In this document: positions 50,337 through 58,144 of the stretch, piece by piece
Layout of the letters: each line of letters opens with the position of its first letter
Position numbering within the stretch: position 1 is the stretch's first letter
Assembly: GCF_029094505.1 (NCBI RefSeq)
Contig: NZ_CP119108.1
Location: 124,001 to 188,000 of the forward strand
DNA length: 64,000 nt
Origin: Microbacterium horticulturae
Lineage (GTDB): Bacteria; Actinomycetota; Actinomycetes; Actinomycetales; Microbacteriaceae
Reading direction: 5' to 3'
Position numbers and translations under genes: made by a program
Notes under the pieces: generated by a model
Told to the model about the DNA's origin: nothing
Seen by the model: the letters and a program-made list of their open reading frames with translations, nothing else
Database searches by the model: none

Positions 50337-52460
50337 ATGGTCGATGTCGTCCGTACGAAGAAGCCCTCGGTCCACAAGCGCCATCCCGGTGGCGGAGCGC
50401 CGACCGCACCGCACAGCGCCGCCGAGGCGCAGCGCGCCGACGCGACCGAGCCGCGCATCGACATCGCCGCGGTCACCGATCTGCTGCTGGGCACCTGGGC
50501 GGACGCGCGCCGCGAATCGCGCGAGATGATCAAGGACGAGGCGTTCTGGCAGATCCCCGGCCAGCCGATGCCCGAGCACCGCGAGCGCGTGCTGGGTCAG
50601 CTGCACCGCTTCGTCGAGGCGGGCGCCGCGGGTCGCGCCTACCCCGTCGAGCACGGCGGCCAGGGCGACAACGGCGGCAACCTCGCCTCGTTCGAAGAGC
50701 TCGTGCTGGCCGACCCCAGCATGCAGATCAAGGCCGGTGTGCAGTGGGGGCTGTTCGGCTCGGCGATCCAACAGCTGGGCACCGCGAAGCACCACGCGAA
50801 GTGGCTCGACGACGTACGCACGCTGAAGCTGCCGGGCGCTTTCGCGATGACCGAGATGGGCCACGGCTCGGACGTCGCAGCCATCGGCACGACCGCCACC
50901 TACGACCCCGACACCGATGAGTTCGTCATCAACACCCCGTTCCGCGCGGCGACCAAGGAGTTCCTCGGCAACGCGGCTCTGCACGGGCAAGCGGCGACCG
51001 TGTTCGCGCAGCTGATCACCGGCGGCGTCAACTACGGCGTGCACTGCTTCTTCGTGCCGATCCGCGACGAGAACGGGCAGAATCTGCCGGGCGTGACCAG
51101 CGAAGACGACGGCGTCAAGGGCGGCCTGAACGGTATCGATAACGGCCGCCTCGCGTTCGAGAACGTGCGCATCCCGCGCGAGAACCTGCTCAACCGCTAT
51201 GGCGACGTCGCGGCCGACGGCACCTACTCGAGCGACATCCCCAGCCCCGGTCGCCGCTTCTTCACGATGCTGGGCGCGCTCGTTCAGGGCCGGGTGTCGC
51301 TGGATGGGGCATCCACCACCGGCGCGGCGCTCGCGGAGTACATCGCCATCACGTACGCGAATCAGCGCCGCCAGTTCGATTCGGGAACGGGGACCGACGA
51401 GGTCGTGCTGCTCGACTACGGCAAGCACCAGCGGCGCCTGCTGCCGCGCCTCGCGCAGACCTACGCGCAGTTCTTCTCGCACGACAAGCTGCTGCAGCGT
51501 TTCGACGGGGTCTTCGGCGGCACCCACGACACCCCTGACGAGCGCGAAGACCTCGAGACCCTCGCCGCGGCGCTGAAGCCGCTGTCCACCTGGAACGCGC
51601 TCGACACCGTGCAGGAGTGCCGCGAGGCGTGCGGCGGCGCCGGGTTCATGGCCGAGAACCGACTGGTCGGTATGCATCAGGACCTCGACGTGTACGCCAC
51701 ATTCGAGGGCGACAACAACATCCTGCTGCAGCTGGTCGGCAAGCGGCTGCTCAGCGACTTCGCGAAGCAGTTCAAGGGGAAGGATGCCGCGGCCCTGGCC
51801 CGCTACGCAGTCGGGCAGACCGCCGGAAAGATCTTCCACGGCGCGGGGCTGCGCCGGCTTGGCCAGTCGGTCGCCGACTTCGGCTCGACCGCCCGCTCGA
51901 TCGAGCTCGGGCTGCGCGCCGAGCAGCAGCACGAGCTGCTGGCCGGACGCGTCGAGCAGATGGTGACCGACGTGGCGACCGCGCTGCGTCCGGCATCCAC
52001 ACTGTCTCCCGCCGATGCCGCGGCGCTGTTCAACGAGCACCAGTCCGAGCTCATCGAGGCCGCTCGCGCACACGGCGAGCTGCTGCAGTGGGAGGCCTTC
52101 GCCGAGGGCGTCGCCGGTGTCGACGACGCCGGCACCGGGCAGGTGCTGACGTGGATGCGCGACCTGTTCGGTCTGTGGCTGATCGAGAAGCACCTGGCCT
52201 GGTACCTCATCAATGGGCGGCTGTCGGCGCAGCGCGCGGCATCCGTCACCCGGTACATCGACCGGCTGTGCACTCGGCTGCGTCCGCACGCGCAGGACCT
52301 CGTCGACGCCTTCGGCTTCGAGGCCGAGCACGTGCGCGCGCCCATTGCGCTCGGCGGCGAGAAGGCCCGACAGGACGAGGCCCGCGCGTACTACGCGGCG
52401 CTCGCCGCCTCGGGCGAGGCGCCGGTCAGTGAGAAGACGCTGCGCAAGCAGAAGAAGTAG
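50337..52460 (+). CDS. Acyl-CoA dehydrogenase/oxidase family protein, long form
   Basis: 707-residue ACOX-like flavoprotein, about twice a typical ACAD. N-terminal helical domain with AYPVEHGGQGDNGGN, FAD segment FAMTEMGHGSDVAAIGTTAT, beta domain AFENVRIPRENLLNRYGDV, then ACGGAGFMAENRLVGMHQDL and a long C-terminal helical extension with FEGDNNILLQLVGKRLL. Oxidises acyl-CoA, with electrons passed to oxygen or an acceptor. Start ATG 50337 fits the SD GGAAAGG; upstream in-frame sequence reads through a repeat-rich intergenic region. Confidence 0.9.
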   Translation: MVDVVRTKKPSVHKRHPGGGAPTAPHSAAEAQRADATEPRIDIAAVTDLLLGTWADARRESREMIKDEAFWQIPGQPMPEHRERVLGQLHRFVEAGAAGRAYPVEHGGQGDNGGNLASFEELVLADPSMQIKAGVQWGLFGSAIQQLGTAKHHAKWLDDVRTLKLPGAFAMTEMGHGSDVAAIGTTATYDPDTDEFVINTPFRAATKEFLGNAALHGQAATVFAQLITGGVNYGVHCFFVPIRDENGQNLPGVTSEDDGVKGGLNGIDNGRLAFENVRIPRENLLNRYGDVAADGTYSSDIPSPGRRFFTMLGALVQGRVSLDGASTTGAALAEYIAITYANQRRQFDSGTGTDEVVLLDYGKHQRRLLPRLAQTYAQFFSHDKLLQRFDGVFGGTHDTPDEREDLETLAAALKPLSTWNALDTVQECREACGGAGFMAENRLVGMHQDLDVYATFEGDNNILLQLVGKRLLSDFAKQFKGKDAAALARYAVGQTAGKIFHGAGLRRLGQSVADFGSTARSIELGLRAEQQHELLAGRVEQMVTDVATALRPASTLSPADAAALFNEHQSELIEAARAHGELLQWEAFAEGVAGVDDAGTGQVLTWMRDLFGLWLIEKHLAWYLINGRLSAQRAASVTRYIDRLCTRLRPHAQDLVDAFGFEAEHVRAPIALGGEKARQDEARAYYAALAASGEAPVSEKTLRKQKK

Positions 52461-52496
52461 GGGCGCGCGCGTCGTCGGGCGCCGGCACGCGGACCG

Positions 52497-52540
52497 CGTT
52501 GAGCGAGGGCGCGCAGAGCGTTGAGCGAGGGCGCGCAGAG
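52497..52540. repeat. Two tandem 22-bp copies of the GTTGAGCGAG-type element
   Basis: CGTTGAGCGAGGGCGCGCAGAG is present exactly twice (52497-52518, 52519-52540), followed by CCGAGTCGG. It belongs to the same family as the in-frame elements at 26.0-26.1 and 61.7-61.8 kb. Confidence 0.75.
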
Positions 52541-52566
52541 CCGAGTCGGCACGCCCCACCCCGAGA

Positions 52567-52624
52567 TTCGGTCGTCACGGATTACCGTTCTGTCCGCGGA
52601 AAATGGTCATCCGTGACGACCGAA
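52567..52624. repeat. REP-like palindrome, copy 1
   Basis: Perfect 16-bp arms TTCGGTCGTCACGGAT (52567-52582) and ATCCGTGACGACCGAA (52609-52624) around a 26-nt loop containing ACCGTTC. Copies 2-4 are at 54127, 63638 and 63740. Confidence 0.82.
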
Positions 52625-52638
52625 CTGCCGCCCCAGTT

Positions 52639-54107
52639 GTTATGTCGCAGGACATTGGTGACAGTTCTGTATCAGGACATCGGTGACATTTCGGGGGGGT
52701 TTGGTGGTGACACTTCTCCTGGAATTGGTGGGTGAGTAGCAATCAGCCTGTCGATGCCCGTGTCCGTCTCGCGATCGCCCAGTGGCCAGTGGACGCCCCG
52801 CGTGGGTCGGTGACCTCGTTCTGTGCTGAGCACGGTCTTTCCCGGAAGACGTTCTACGCGATCCGTGCCCGTGCCCGGGCGGAGGGACAAGCCGCGGCGC
52901 TGGAGCCGCGGTCGCGGCGGCCGCGGTCCTCCCCGACCGCGTTTGGGGAGGACGTGAAGCAGCAGGCGCTGGGCGTGCGTGCCGCGCTGGAGGCATCGGG
53001 GCTGGACCATGGTCCGATCAGCGTGCACGACAAGATGACCGCGCTGGGCATGCACGCACCGTCCACGGCGTCGCTGGCGCGGATCTTCCGGGAGAAGGGT
53101 GCTGCCCGGCACGAGCCGAAGAAGAAGCCCCGTTCTGCGTACCGCCGGTTTGTTTATCCGGCACCGAACGCGTGCTGGCAGCTGGATGCGACCGAGTACG
53201 TGCTCACCGGTGGCCGTACGTGCGTGATCTTCCAGCTTCAGGACGACCATTCCCGGGTCGCGGTCGCGTCCCACGTCGCCCCCGGAGAGACCAGCGAGGG
53301 CGCGTTGGCCGTGTTCAAGAAGGGCGTGGCCGCTCGCGGGGTGCCGCAGCGGCTCCTCACCGACAACGGGGTAGCGCTGAACCCGACCCGACGCGGTTGG
53401 GAAGGTCAGCTGGTGAGCTTCGCCACGTCCCTCGGGGTGGAAGCGATCACCGGGAAGCCGTACAAGCCGACCACGCAAGGCAAGAACGAACGGTTCCATC
53501 AGACCCTGTTCCGCTGGCTGGACAAGCAGCCCATCGTCGAGTCGATTCAACAGCTCCAGGAGCAGGTCGACCGGTTCGACGTGATCTACAACACCGAACG
53601 CCCCCATCAAGGACTGCCGGGACGGGTGACCCCGCAGCACGCATGGGATGCCACCCCTCTCGCCGAGCCACCCCGACCCAAGCCCGCGCCCGTCGAACCG
53701 GTCGTGCCCGTCGCCCGCGCCAAGCCTGACGGCCTAGCCGGGCACCCACCACACCGTCCCAGGGCCGGCGTCATCCGGACGGGGGAGCACGGTCACAGCA
53801 ACGTGATCGTCCCCGCCAACGGCGCCGTGCGCGTGCGGATGATCCTGTTCAACATCAGCAGCCGCAGGGCAGGACAGAGGATCCACGCCATCTGGGACCC
53901 GCTCGGCGTCGTCTTCGCCGACCGCCACGGCGAAGTCATCGCCGAGCACCCCTGGCCACCCCACGGCACCCGCTACGTGAGCAGCGGCGCCCGCCGCGGA
54001 CGTCCCCTCACCCAACCCACACAACACGAACCGTCACCGATGTCCTGATACATGAAGCGTCACCGATCTCCTGATACAGAACCGTCACCGATGTCCTGAG
54101 ACATCAC
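52639..54107 (+). mobile_element. Intact IS481-family insertion sequence
   Basis: 1469-bp element bounded by a 16-bp direct repeat AACTGCCGCCCCAGTT (52623-52638 and 54108-54123). Ends are inverted repeats: left GTTATGTCGCAGGACATTGG and right (reverse complement) GTGATGTCTCAGGACATCGG, continuing as related 25-bp units (two on the left, three on the right) with core CAGGACATCGGTGAC. One transposase gene fills it. It inserted in the short linker between two REP-like palindromes. The dispersed nonamer is absent from it, consistent with recent arrival. Confidence 0.9.
52732..54048 (+). CDS. IS481 family transposase
   Basis: 438-residue DDE transposase: N-terminal helix-turn-helix (SVTSFCAEHGLSRKTFYAIR), and an integrase core with D152 (QLDATEY), D211 (LLTDNGVAL) and E253 (GKNERFHQTL). 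The C-terminal 100 residues include a basic and Pro-rich segment; the last residues (HEPSPMS) are encoded by the right terminal repeat. Start GTG 52732 after CTGGAATTGG. Frame and catalytic residues are complete, so it is probably active. Confidence 0.92.
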   Translation: MSSNQPVDARVRLAIAQWPVDAPRGSVTSFCAEHGLSRKTFYAIRARARAEGQAAALEPRSRRPRSSPTAFGEDVKQQALGVRAALEASGLDHGPISVHDKMTALGMHAPSTASLARIFREKGAARHEPKKKPRSAYRRFVYPAPNACWQLDATEYVLTGGRTCVIFQLQDDHSRVAVASHVAPGETSEGALAVFKKGVAARGVPQRLLTDNGVALNPTRRGWEGQLVSFATSLGVEAITGKPYKPTTQGKNERFHQTLFRWLDKQPIVESIQQLQEQVDRFDVIYNTERPHQGLPGRVTPQHAWDATPLAEPPRPKPAPVEPVVPVARAKPDGLAGHPPHRPRAGVIRTGEHGHSNVIVPANGAVRVRMILFNISSRRAGQRIHAIWDPLGVVFADRHGEVIAEHPWPPHGTRYVSSGARRGRPLTQPTQHEPSPMS

Positions 54108-54126
54108 AACTGCCGCCCCAGTTTGA

Positions 54127-54176
54127 GTCGTCACGGATTACCGTTCCGCGCGCGAAAAACCGTCATCTGTGACGAC
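54127..54176. repeat. REP-like palindrome, copy 2
   Basis: GTCGTCACGGAT (54127-54138) and ATCTGTGACGAC (54165-54176) pair at 11 of 12, with the shared ACCGTT...CCGTCAT core, then CGAACGAGCG. It lies just right of the IS target repeat. Confidence 0.78.
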
Positions 54177-54259
54177 CGAACGAGCGGGGCGCACATGTGG
54201 TGCCCGCGGTCGGGATGCGCGACCCTGGCCGTGTCGCACCCCGCGGCTAGGCTGATCGC

Positions 54260-54835
54260 GTGAACTCCGACCTCGAGCTCGGCCCCGACGGGCGTGCCCG
54301 CTGCGTGTGGCCGGGCACGGACGACGAGTATCGCCGCTACCACGACGAAGAGTGGGGGATGCCGCAGCACGGCGACCGGGCGCTGTTCGAGAAGCTGTCG
54401 CTCGAGGGTTTCCAGGCGGGTCTGAGCTGGATCACGATTCTGCGCAAGCGGCCGCGCTTCCGCGAGGTGTTCGCGGGCTTCGATCCGGCGGTCGTCGCGG
54501 GCTTCGGTGACGATGACGTGGAGCGGCTCATGGCCGACACCGGCATCATTCGCAACCGGGCGAAGATTCTGGCGACGATCGGTAACGCCCGGCTGGTCGC
54601 CGACATGCCTGACGGCGACCTCGACGCGCTGATGTGGTCGTTCGCCCCGACCGGCCCGCGCGCCCGGCCCGCCTCGTTCGCCGAGGTTGCGGCATCCACT
54701 CCCGAATCCACGGCCCTGAGCAAGGAGCTGCGTCGGCGCGGATTCCGGTTCGTCGGGCCCACGACGATGTACGCGCTGATGCAGGCCACCGGCATGGTGG
54801 ACGACCACCTCGCCGGCTGCTGGCGTGCCGGCTGA
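54260..54835 (+). CDS. tag: DNA-3-methyladenine glycosylase I
   Basis: 191-residue Tag glycosylase: RCVWPGTDDEYRRYHDEEWG contains the zinc-site Cys and His near the N terminus, EKLSLEGFQAGLSWITILRK is the conserved core, and the C-terminal zinc ligands are in GMVDDHLAGCW. It excises 3-methyladenine from alkylated DNA. GTG 54260 is 6 nt after TAGGCT (54248-54253), so leaderless. It sits directly downstream of the REP copy that follows the IS. Confidence 0.92.
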   Translation: MNSDLELGPDGRARCVWPGTDDEYRRYHDEEWGMPQHGDRALFEKLSLEGFQAGLSWITILRKRPRFREVFAGFDPAVVAGFGDDDVERLMADTGIIRNRAKILATIGNARLVADMPDGDLDALMWSFAPTGPRARPASFAEVAASTPESTALSKELRRRGFRFVGPTTMYALMQATGMVDDHLAGCWRAG

Positions 54836-54858
54836 ACGCGCCGGCTGAACGGAGGGCC

Positions 54859-55362
54859 ATGGCATCCCGATCACGACTCGCCTCGCAGGAGCTCGCCGAC
54901 CGGCTCCGCGAGCAGATCTACCTCTCATTCGTCGCGCTCGCCGTGGTGCTCGCTATGCGCACGCACGGGCACGTCGAGGTCGGCGCGGCAGCGGTGACGC
55001 TCGCGGTCACGATCCTCGGCACGCTCATGGCGGTGTTCACCGCCGAGGTCATCGCCCATTTGATCATGCACGAGAGCCCGCCGACGCGGGCTGAACTCCG
55101 CACCATCCTGTTCGCCACCTTCGGCGCCGTGGGATCTGTGCTCATTCCGTTCGTGTTCCTCGGCGCCGCGGCGCTGGGGTGGTGGGACGTGGATGCTGCG
55201 CTGGTCGCCAGTGCGATCCTCCTCGCCGTGACGCTCGTACTGTATGGATACGTGGCGGTGCGACGGGTGCCTCTGACCTGGTGGCAGCGGCTCATCGTGC
55301 TCGGCGGCGAGGCCGCGCTCGGCCTGATCGTGATCGGGTTGCAGATCGTCGCGCACGGCTGA
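54859..55362 (+). CDS. Integral membrane protein, about five helices
   Basis: 167-residue unknown membrane protein: a short basic head (MASRSRLASQELADRLREQ), then helices YLSFVALAVVLAM, AAVTLAVTILGTLMAVFT, TILFATFGAVGSVLIPFVFL, LVASAILLAVTLVLYGYVA and EAALGLIVIGLQIVAHG. Start ATG 54859 after GGAGGG. It follows tag by 23 nt, so they may be co-transcribed. Confidence 0.8.
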   Translation: MASRSRLASQELADRLREQIYLSFVALAVVLAMRTHGHVEVGAAAVTLAVTILGTLMAVFTAEVIAHLIMHESPPTRAELRTILFATFGAVGSVLIPFVFLGAAALGWWDVDAALVASAILLAVTLVLYGYVAVRRVPLTWWQRLIVLGGEAALGLIVIGLQIVAHG

Positions 55363-55465
55363 GCCGCCGCGGCCGCGCGCGCGGTCGAGCCCTGTGCGGC
55401 CAGCCTGTGGCACCCGTGCGCCCACACGGTTAGCCTGGATCGGACTCACCCGACGGAGGATGTGC

Positions 55466-58144
55466 ATGCTGTTCGCCGCACGACGAGCCGCGCAGCATGC
55501 CGGTCAGTCGGTGGTCATCGGGGTCGCCGTCGCGGTGCTCGGCGGGGCCCTCGCGGCCACCACCGCGATCGCCGACCGCACGATCGACGGCGGCACGGCG
55601 CGGATCGTCGCCGACGCCGATCCCGTCGCCCAGAGCATCGTCGTCGACGCACCGGCCGGTGTGGCCGACGACGACGTCACCGCGGCGATCGACGCCGCGT
55701 TCGCGGGCCGCGACGTGAGCGTGCGGCGGATGACGTGGTCGCGTGCACCGAGCTCCGACGGGGAGGTCGTGCTGCTCTCCGATCCCGACATCGCGACCGT
55801 CGCGACCCTCGACACGGGTGCATGGCCGAGCACCGATGCGGACGTCGCCGTCGCCGGGGTCGCGGGCGCGCTGAGCCTCACCGAGATCGGCGACGCCCCC
55901 GTGAGGGTCTCAGGCACCTGGCGCGCGAGCGATCCGGCCGCCGTCGCGTGGGTGGGCCATCCGTCCGTCGCATCCGGCCACGAGGACGGCGAGGTTGGGC
56001 CTGTGCTGGTCTCGCCCGGCTTCATCGCCGACCACGGCCGCGGCGTGCGCGCGGCGTGGATCGTCAGCGCCGCCGGCGCTGTCGCCGCCGACCAGATCAC
56101 CGGGTACCGCGCCGGCATCGCGCGGCTGGCGACCGCGTTCGACAACCTCGAGGGCACGGGCGTGCGCACGAGCGGAGGGTGGGATGCCACGCTCGCCCGC
56201 GCGGCAGGCGCCGCCGGCGTCGCGCGCTGCGTGCTCGCGGTGCCGGTCGCGCTGCTGCTCGTCATGGGTGCACTCGTGCTGGGCGTGCTCGCGCGGGCGC
56301 ACGGTGCCGCGCGTGCGGGCGCCGTCCATCTGCTGACGGCCCGGGGCGCCTCGACCCGCCGGCTCTTCCTCGAAGACACCGCGGTCAACGCCGTCGTCTG
56401 CGCCGCCGCGGCCGTCGTCGCCACCGGCATCGGCGTGCTCGCGGGCAGCCCGCCCGGCCACGCACTCGTCTGGGCCGGCGCCGTCGCGGTGGCGGCGCTC
56501 GTGCTCGTCACGGCGGTCGGCACGTCGGCCGCGCTCGCCGAGCCCGAAGTGCGCGGCGACGTGAGCCGACGGGGCCTTGCCGCGACGGCCGTCGCCGCGG
56601 TGTTCGCCGGGATCGTGGCGGGCCTCGCCGCCTGGCAGCTGCTGAGCGCGGGTCTCGCGTTCGATGGACGGGCGGATGCCGCGGCCGCCGCCGCGCCGGC
56701 ACTCGTGGTGATCTTCGCCGCCCTGATCGTGGCGCTGTTGGCCGGCCCGTTCGCTGCGATCGGCGAACGGCTCGCCCGCCCGGTCCGCGGCCTGGCCGCC
56801 GTCCTCGCCCTGCGCCGCATCGCACGGCAGGCGTCGACGGTGGTCGCCGGGGTGCTCAGCCTGGGACTGGCCGCCGGGGCCATCGGGTTCGCGACGCTCA
56901 GCGCCGCGCGCAGCCATGACGTCGTGCACGCGGAGGTCGCCCAGGTGGTCGGCGCCGATGTGCGCGGCGTGTACGACGTGTCGCCGCTCATCGACGGGCC
57001 AGAACGCGCCCTGAACCCCGAAGACGTGCCGGGCGCCGACGTCTTCGCCGCGCTGCGCGCCTCGATCACGATCGGGCAGACCGACGCCCAGCTGCTCGCG
57101 CTCGCTCCCGACGAGCTGGCCGCGGCCACCGGCATCCGTGCCGCAGAGCTGGCCGGTGGTACGCCGCGGGCCCTCGACGGAGACCTCGAGCTCGACGTCG
57201 CCGCCGCCGGCACCGATAAGGCGCTGCACCCGCGCGCCGACGTGACCATCACGGCGTGGCTGGTCGATCGGAGCGGCTCGGCGCGGCGCGTGTCGATGGG
57301 GGCGGTGCCCATCGACGGGGCGCGGCATCGCCTCGAGACCGACGTCGACGACGGCGAAGCACTCGTCGCGGTGCAAGTCAGCGGCACCGATGTGCAGCCC
57401 GGTGTCAGCGTGCAGGTCACGGTCCGCAGCGGCGGGGCCGAACGCGGCGCGCCCGTCGCCGTCGTCGTCTCCGACCGCACACCCGAGCCGCGGGCGGTGA
57501 CGGTTTCCGACTTCGACGCCCCGCTCCCGGTCGTCGTCACCCGGGCGCTGGCCGACCAGCTCGCACTGCGCACCGGCGCCGAGATCTCGTTCCGCCTGGG
57601 CACCGTCGCCCGCCCGATCGACGGCGAGATCGTGGCGGTGCGCGACGGCGTGGCCGGTGTCGGCACGATCCCCGGCGTCGCCGTCGACCTCAACGGTCTG
57701 GTCGCCCGCGCGCTCGACCAGGGCGGTTCGGTGCCGGCGCCGGGCCAGCTCTGGGCGCACACCGACGATGTCGCCGCGACCTCGGCGGCACTGCGGGCGG
57801 TCGCCGATCGCCCGGTGCAGATAGTGACCGCGGCATCCATCGGCAGCGCCGGCCTCATCGATCCGGTGCTCGCGGTCGTGGCCGCCGGCATCGTTCTGGT
57901 CGCGCTCCTGGCGGCGCTCGCGTTCGCGGCTGTGTCGGCGGGCGTCGTGCGGGCGCGGCGCGACGAGGCGATCCCCCTGCGCTCGTTCGGCTTCACCGCC
58001 GCCCGACAGCGGACCACCGCGACGATCGAACTGACCGTGACCGCCGTGTTCGCGCTCGTGCTGGGCGCCGCCGCCGGGCTCGCTATCGCGCTGTGGCTCG
58101 GGCCCGCTCTCACCGCGGCGCTGACAGTGGGAGGCGTGACATGA
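55466..58144 (+). CDS. Large ABC exporter permease 1 (FtsX-type)
   Basis: 892-residue permease with an N-terminal helix (SVVIGVAVAVLGGALAATTA), a long extracytoplasmic region, a central helix cluster (AVPVALLLVMGALVLGVLAR onward) and a second extracytoplasmic domain followed by three C-terminal helices (VVAAGIVLVALLAALAFAAV; LGAAAGLAIALWLGP). This is the FtsX-like actinobacterial arrangement. Start ATG 55466, spaced 6 nt from GGAGG. First of four tightly packed genes coupled by ATGA overlaps. Confidence 0.87.
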   Translation: MLFAARRAAQHAGQSVVIGVAVAVLGGALAATTAIADRTIDGGTARIVADADPVAQSIVVDAPAGVADDDVTAAIDAAFAGRDVSVRRMTWSRAPSSDGEVVLLSDPDIATVATLDTGAWPSTDADVAVAGVAGALSLTEIGDAPVRVSGTWRASDPAAVAWVGHPSVASGHEDGEVGPVLVSPGFIADHGRGVRAAWIVSAAGAVAADQITGYRAGIARLATAFDNLEGTGVRTSGGWDATLARAAGAAGVARCVLAVPVALLLVMGALVLGVLARAHGAARAGAVHLLTARGASTRRLFLEDTAVNAVVCAAAAVVATGIGVLAGSPPGHALVWAGAVAVAALVLVTAVGTSAALAEPEVRGDVSRRGLAATAVAAVFAGIVAGLAAWQLLSAGLAFDGRADAAAAAAPALVVIFAALIVALLAGPFAAIGERLARPVRGLAAVLALRRIARQASTVVAGVLSLGLAAGAIGFATLSAARSHDVVHAEVAQVVGADVRGVYDVSPLIDGPERALNPEDVPGADVFAALRASITIGQTDAQLLALAPDELAAATGIRAAELAGGTPRALDGDLELDVAAAGTDKALHPRADVTITAWLVDRSGSARRVSMGAVPIDGARHRLETDVDDGEALVAVQVSGTDVQPGVSVQVTVRSGGAERGAPVAVVVSDRTPEPRAVTVSDFDAPLPVVVTRALADQLALRTGAEISFRLGTVARPIDGEIVAVRDGVAGVGTIPGVAVDLNGLVARALDQGGSVPAPGQLWAHTDDVAATSAALRAVADRPVQIVTAASIGSAGLIDPVLAVVAAGIVLVALLAALAFAAVSAGVVRARRDEAIPLRSFGFTAARQRTTATIELTVTAVFALVLGAAAGLAIALWLGPALTAALTVGGVT

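Noticed and set aside
52498..52731. Small genes in the repeat-rich region before the IS
   Set aside because: Frames are short, cross repeat copies and have no ribosome-binding site.
54131..54928. Antisense frame over the tag gene
   Set aside because: Shadow of tag; contains no recognisable motif.
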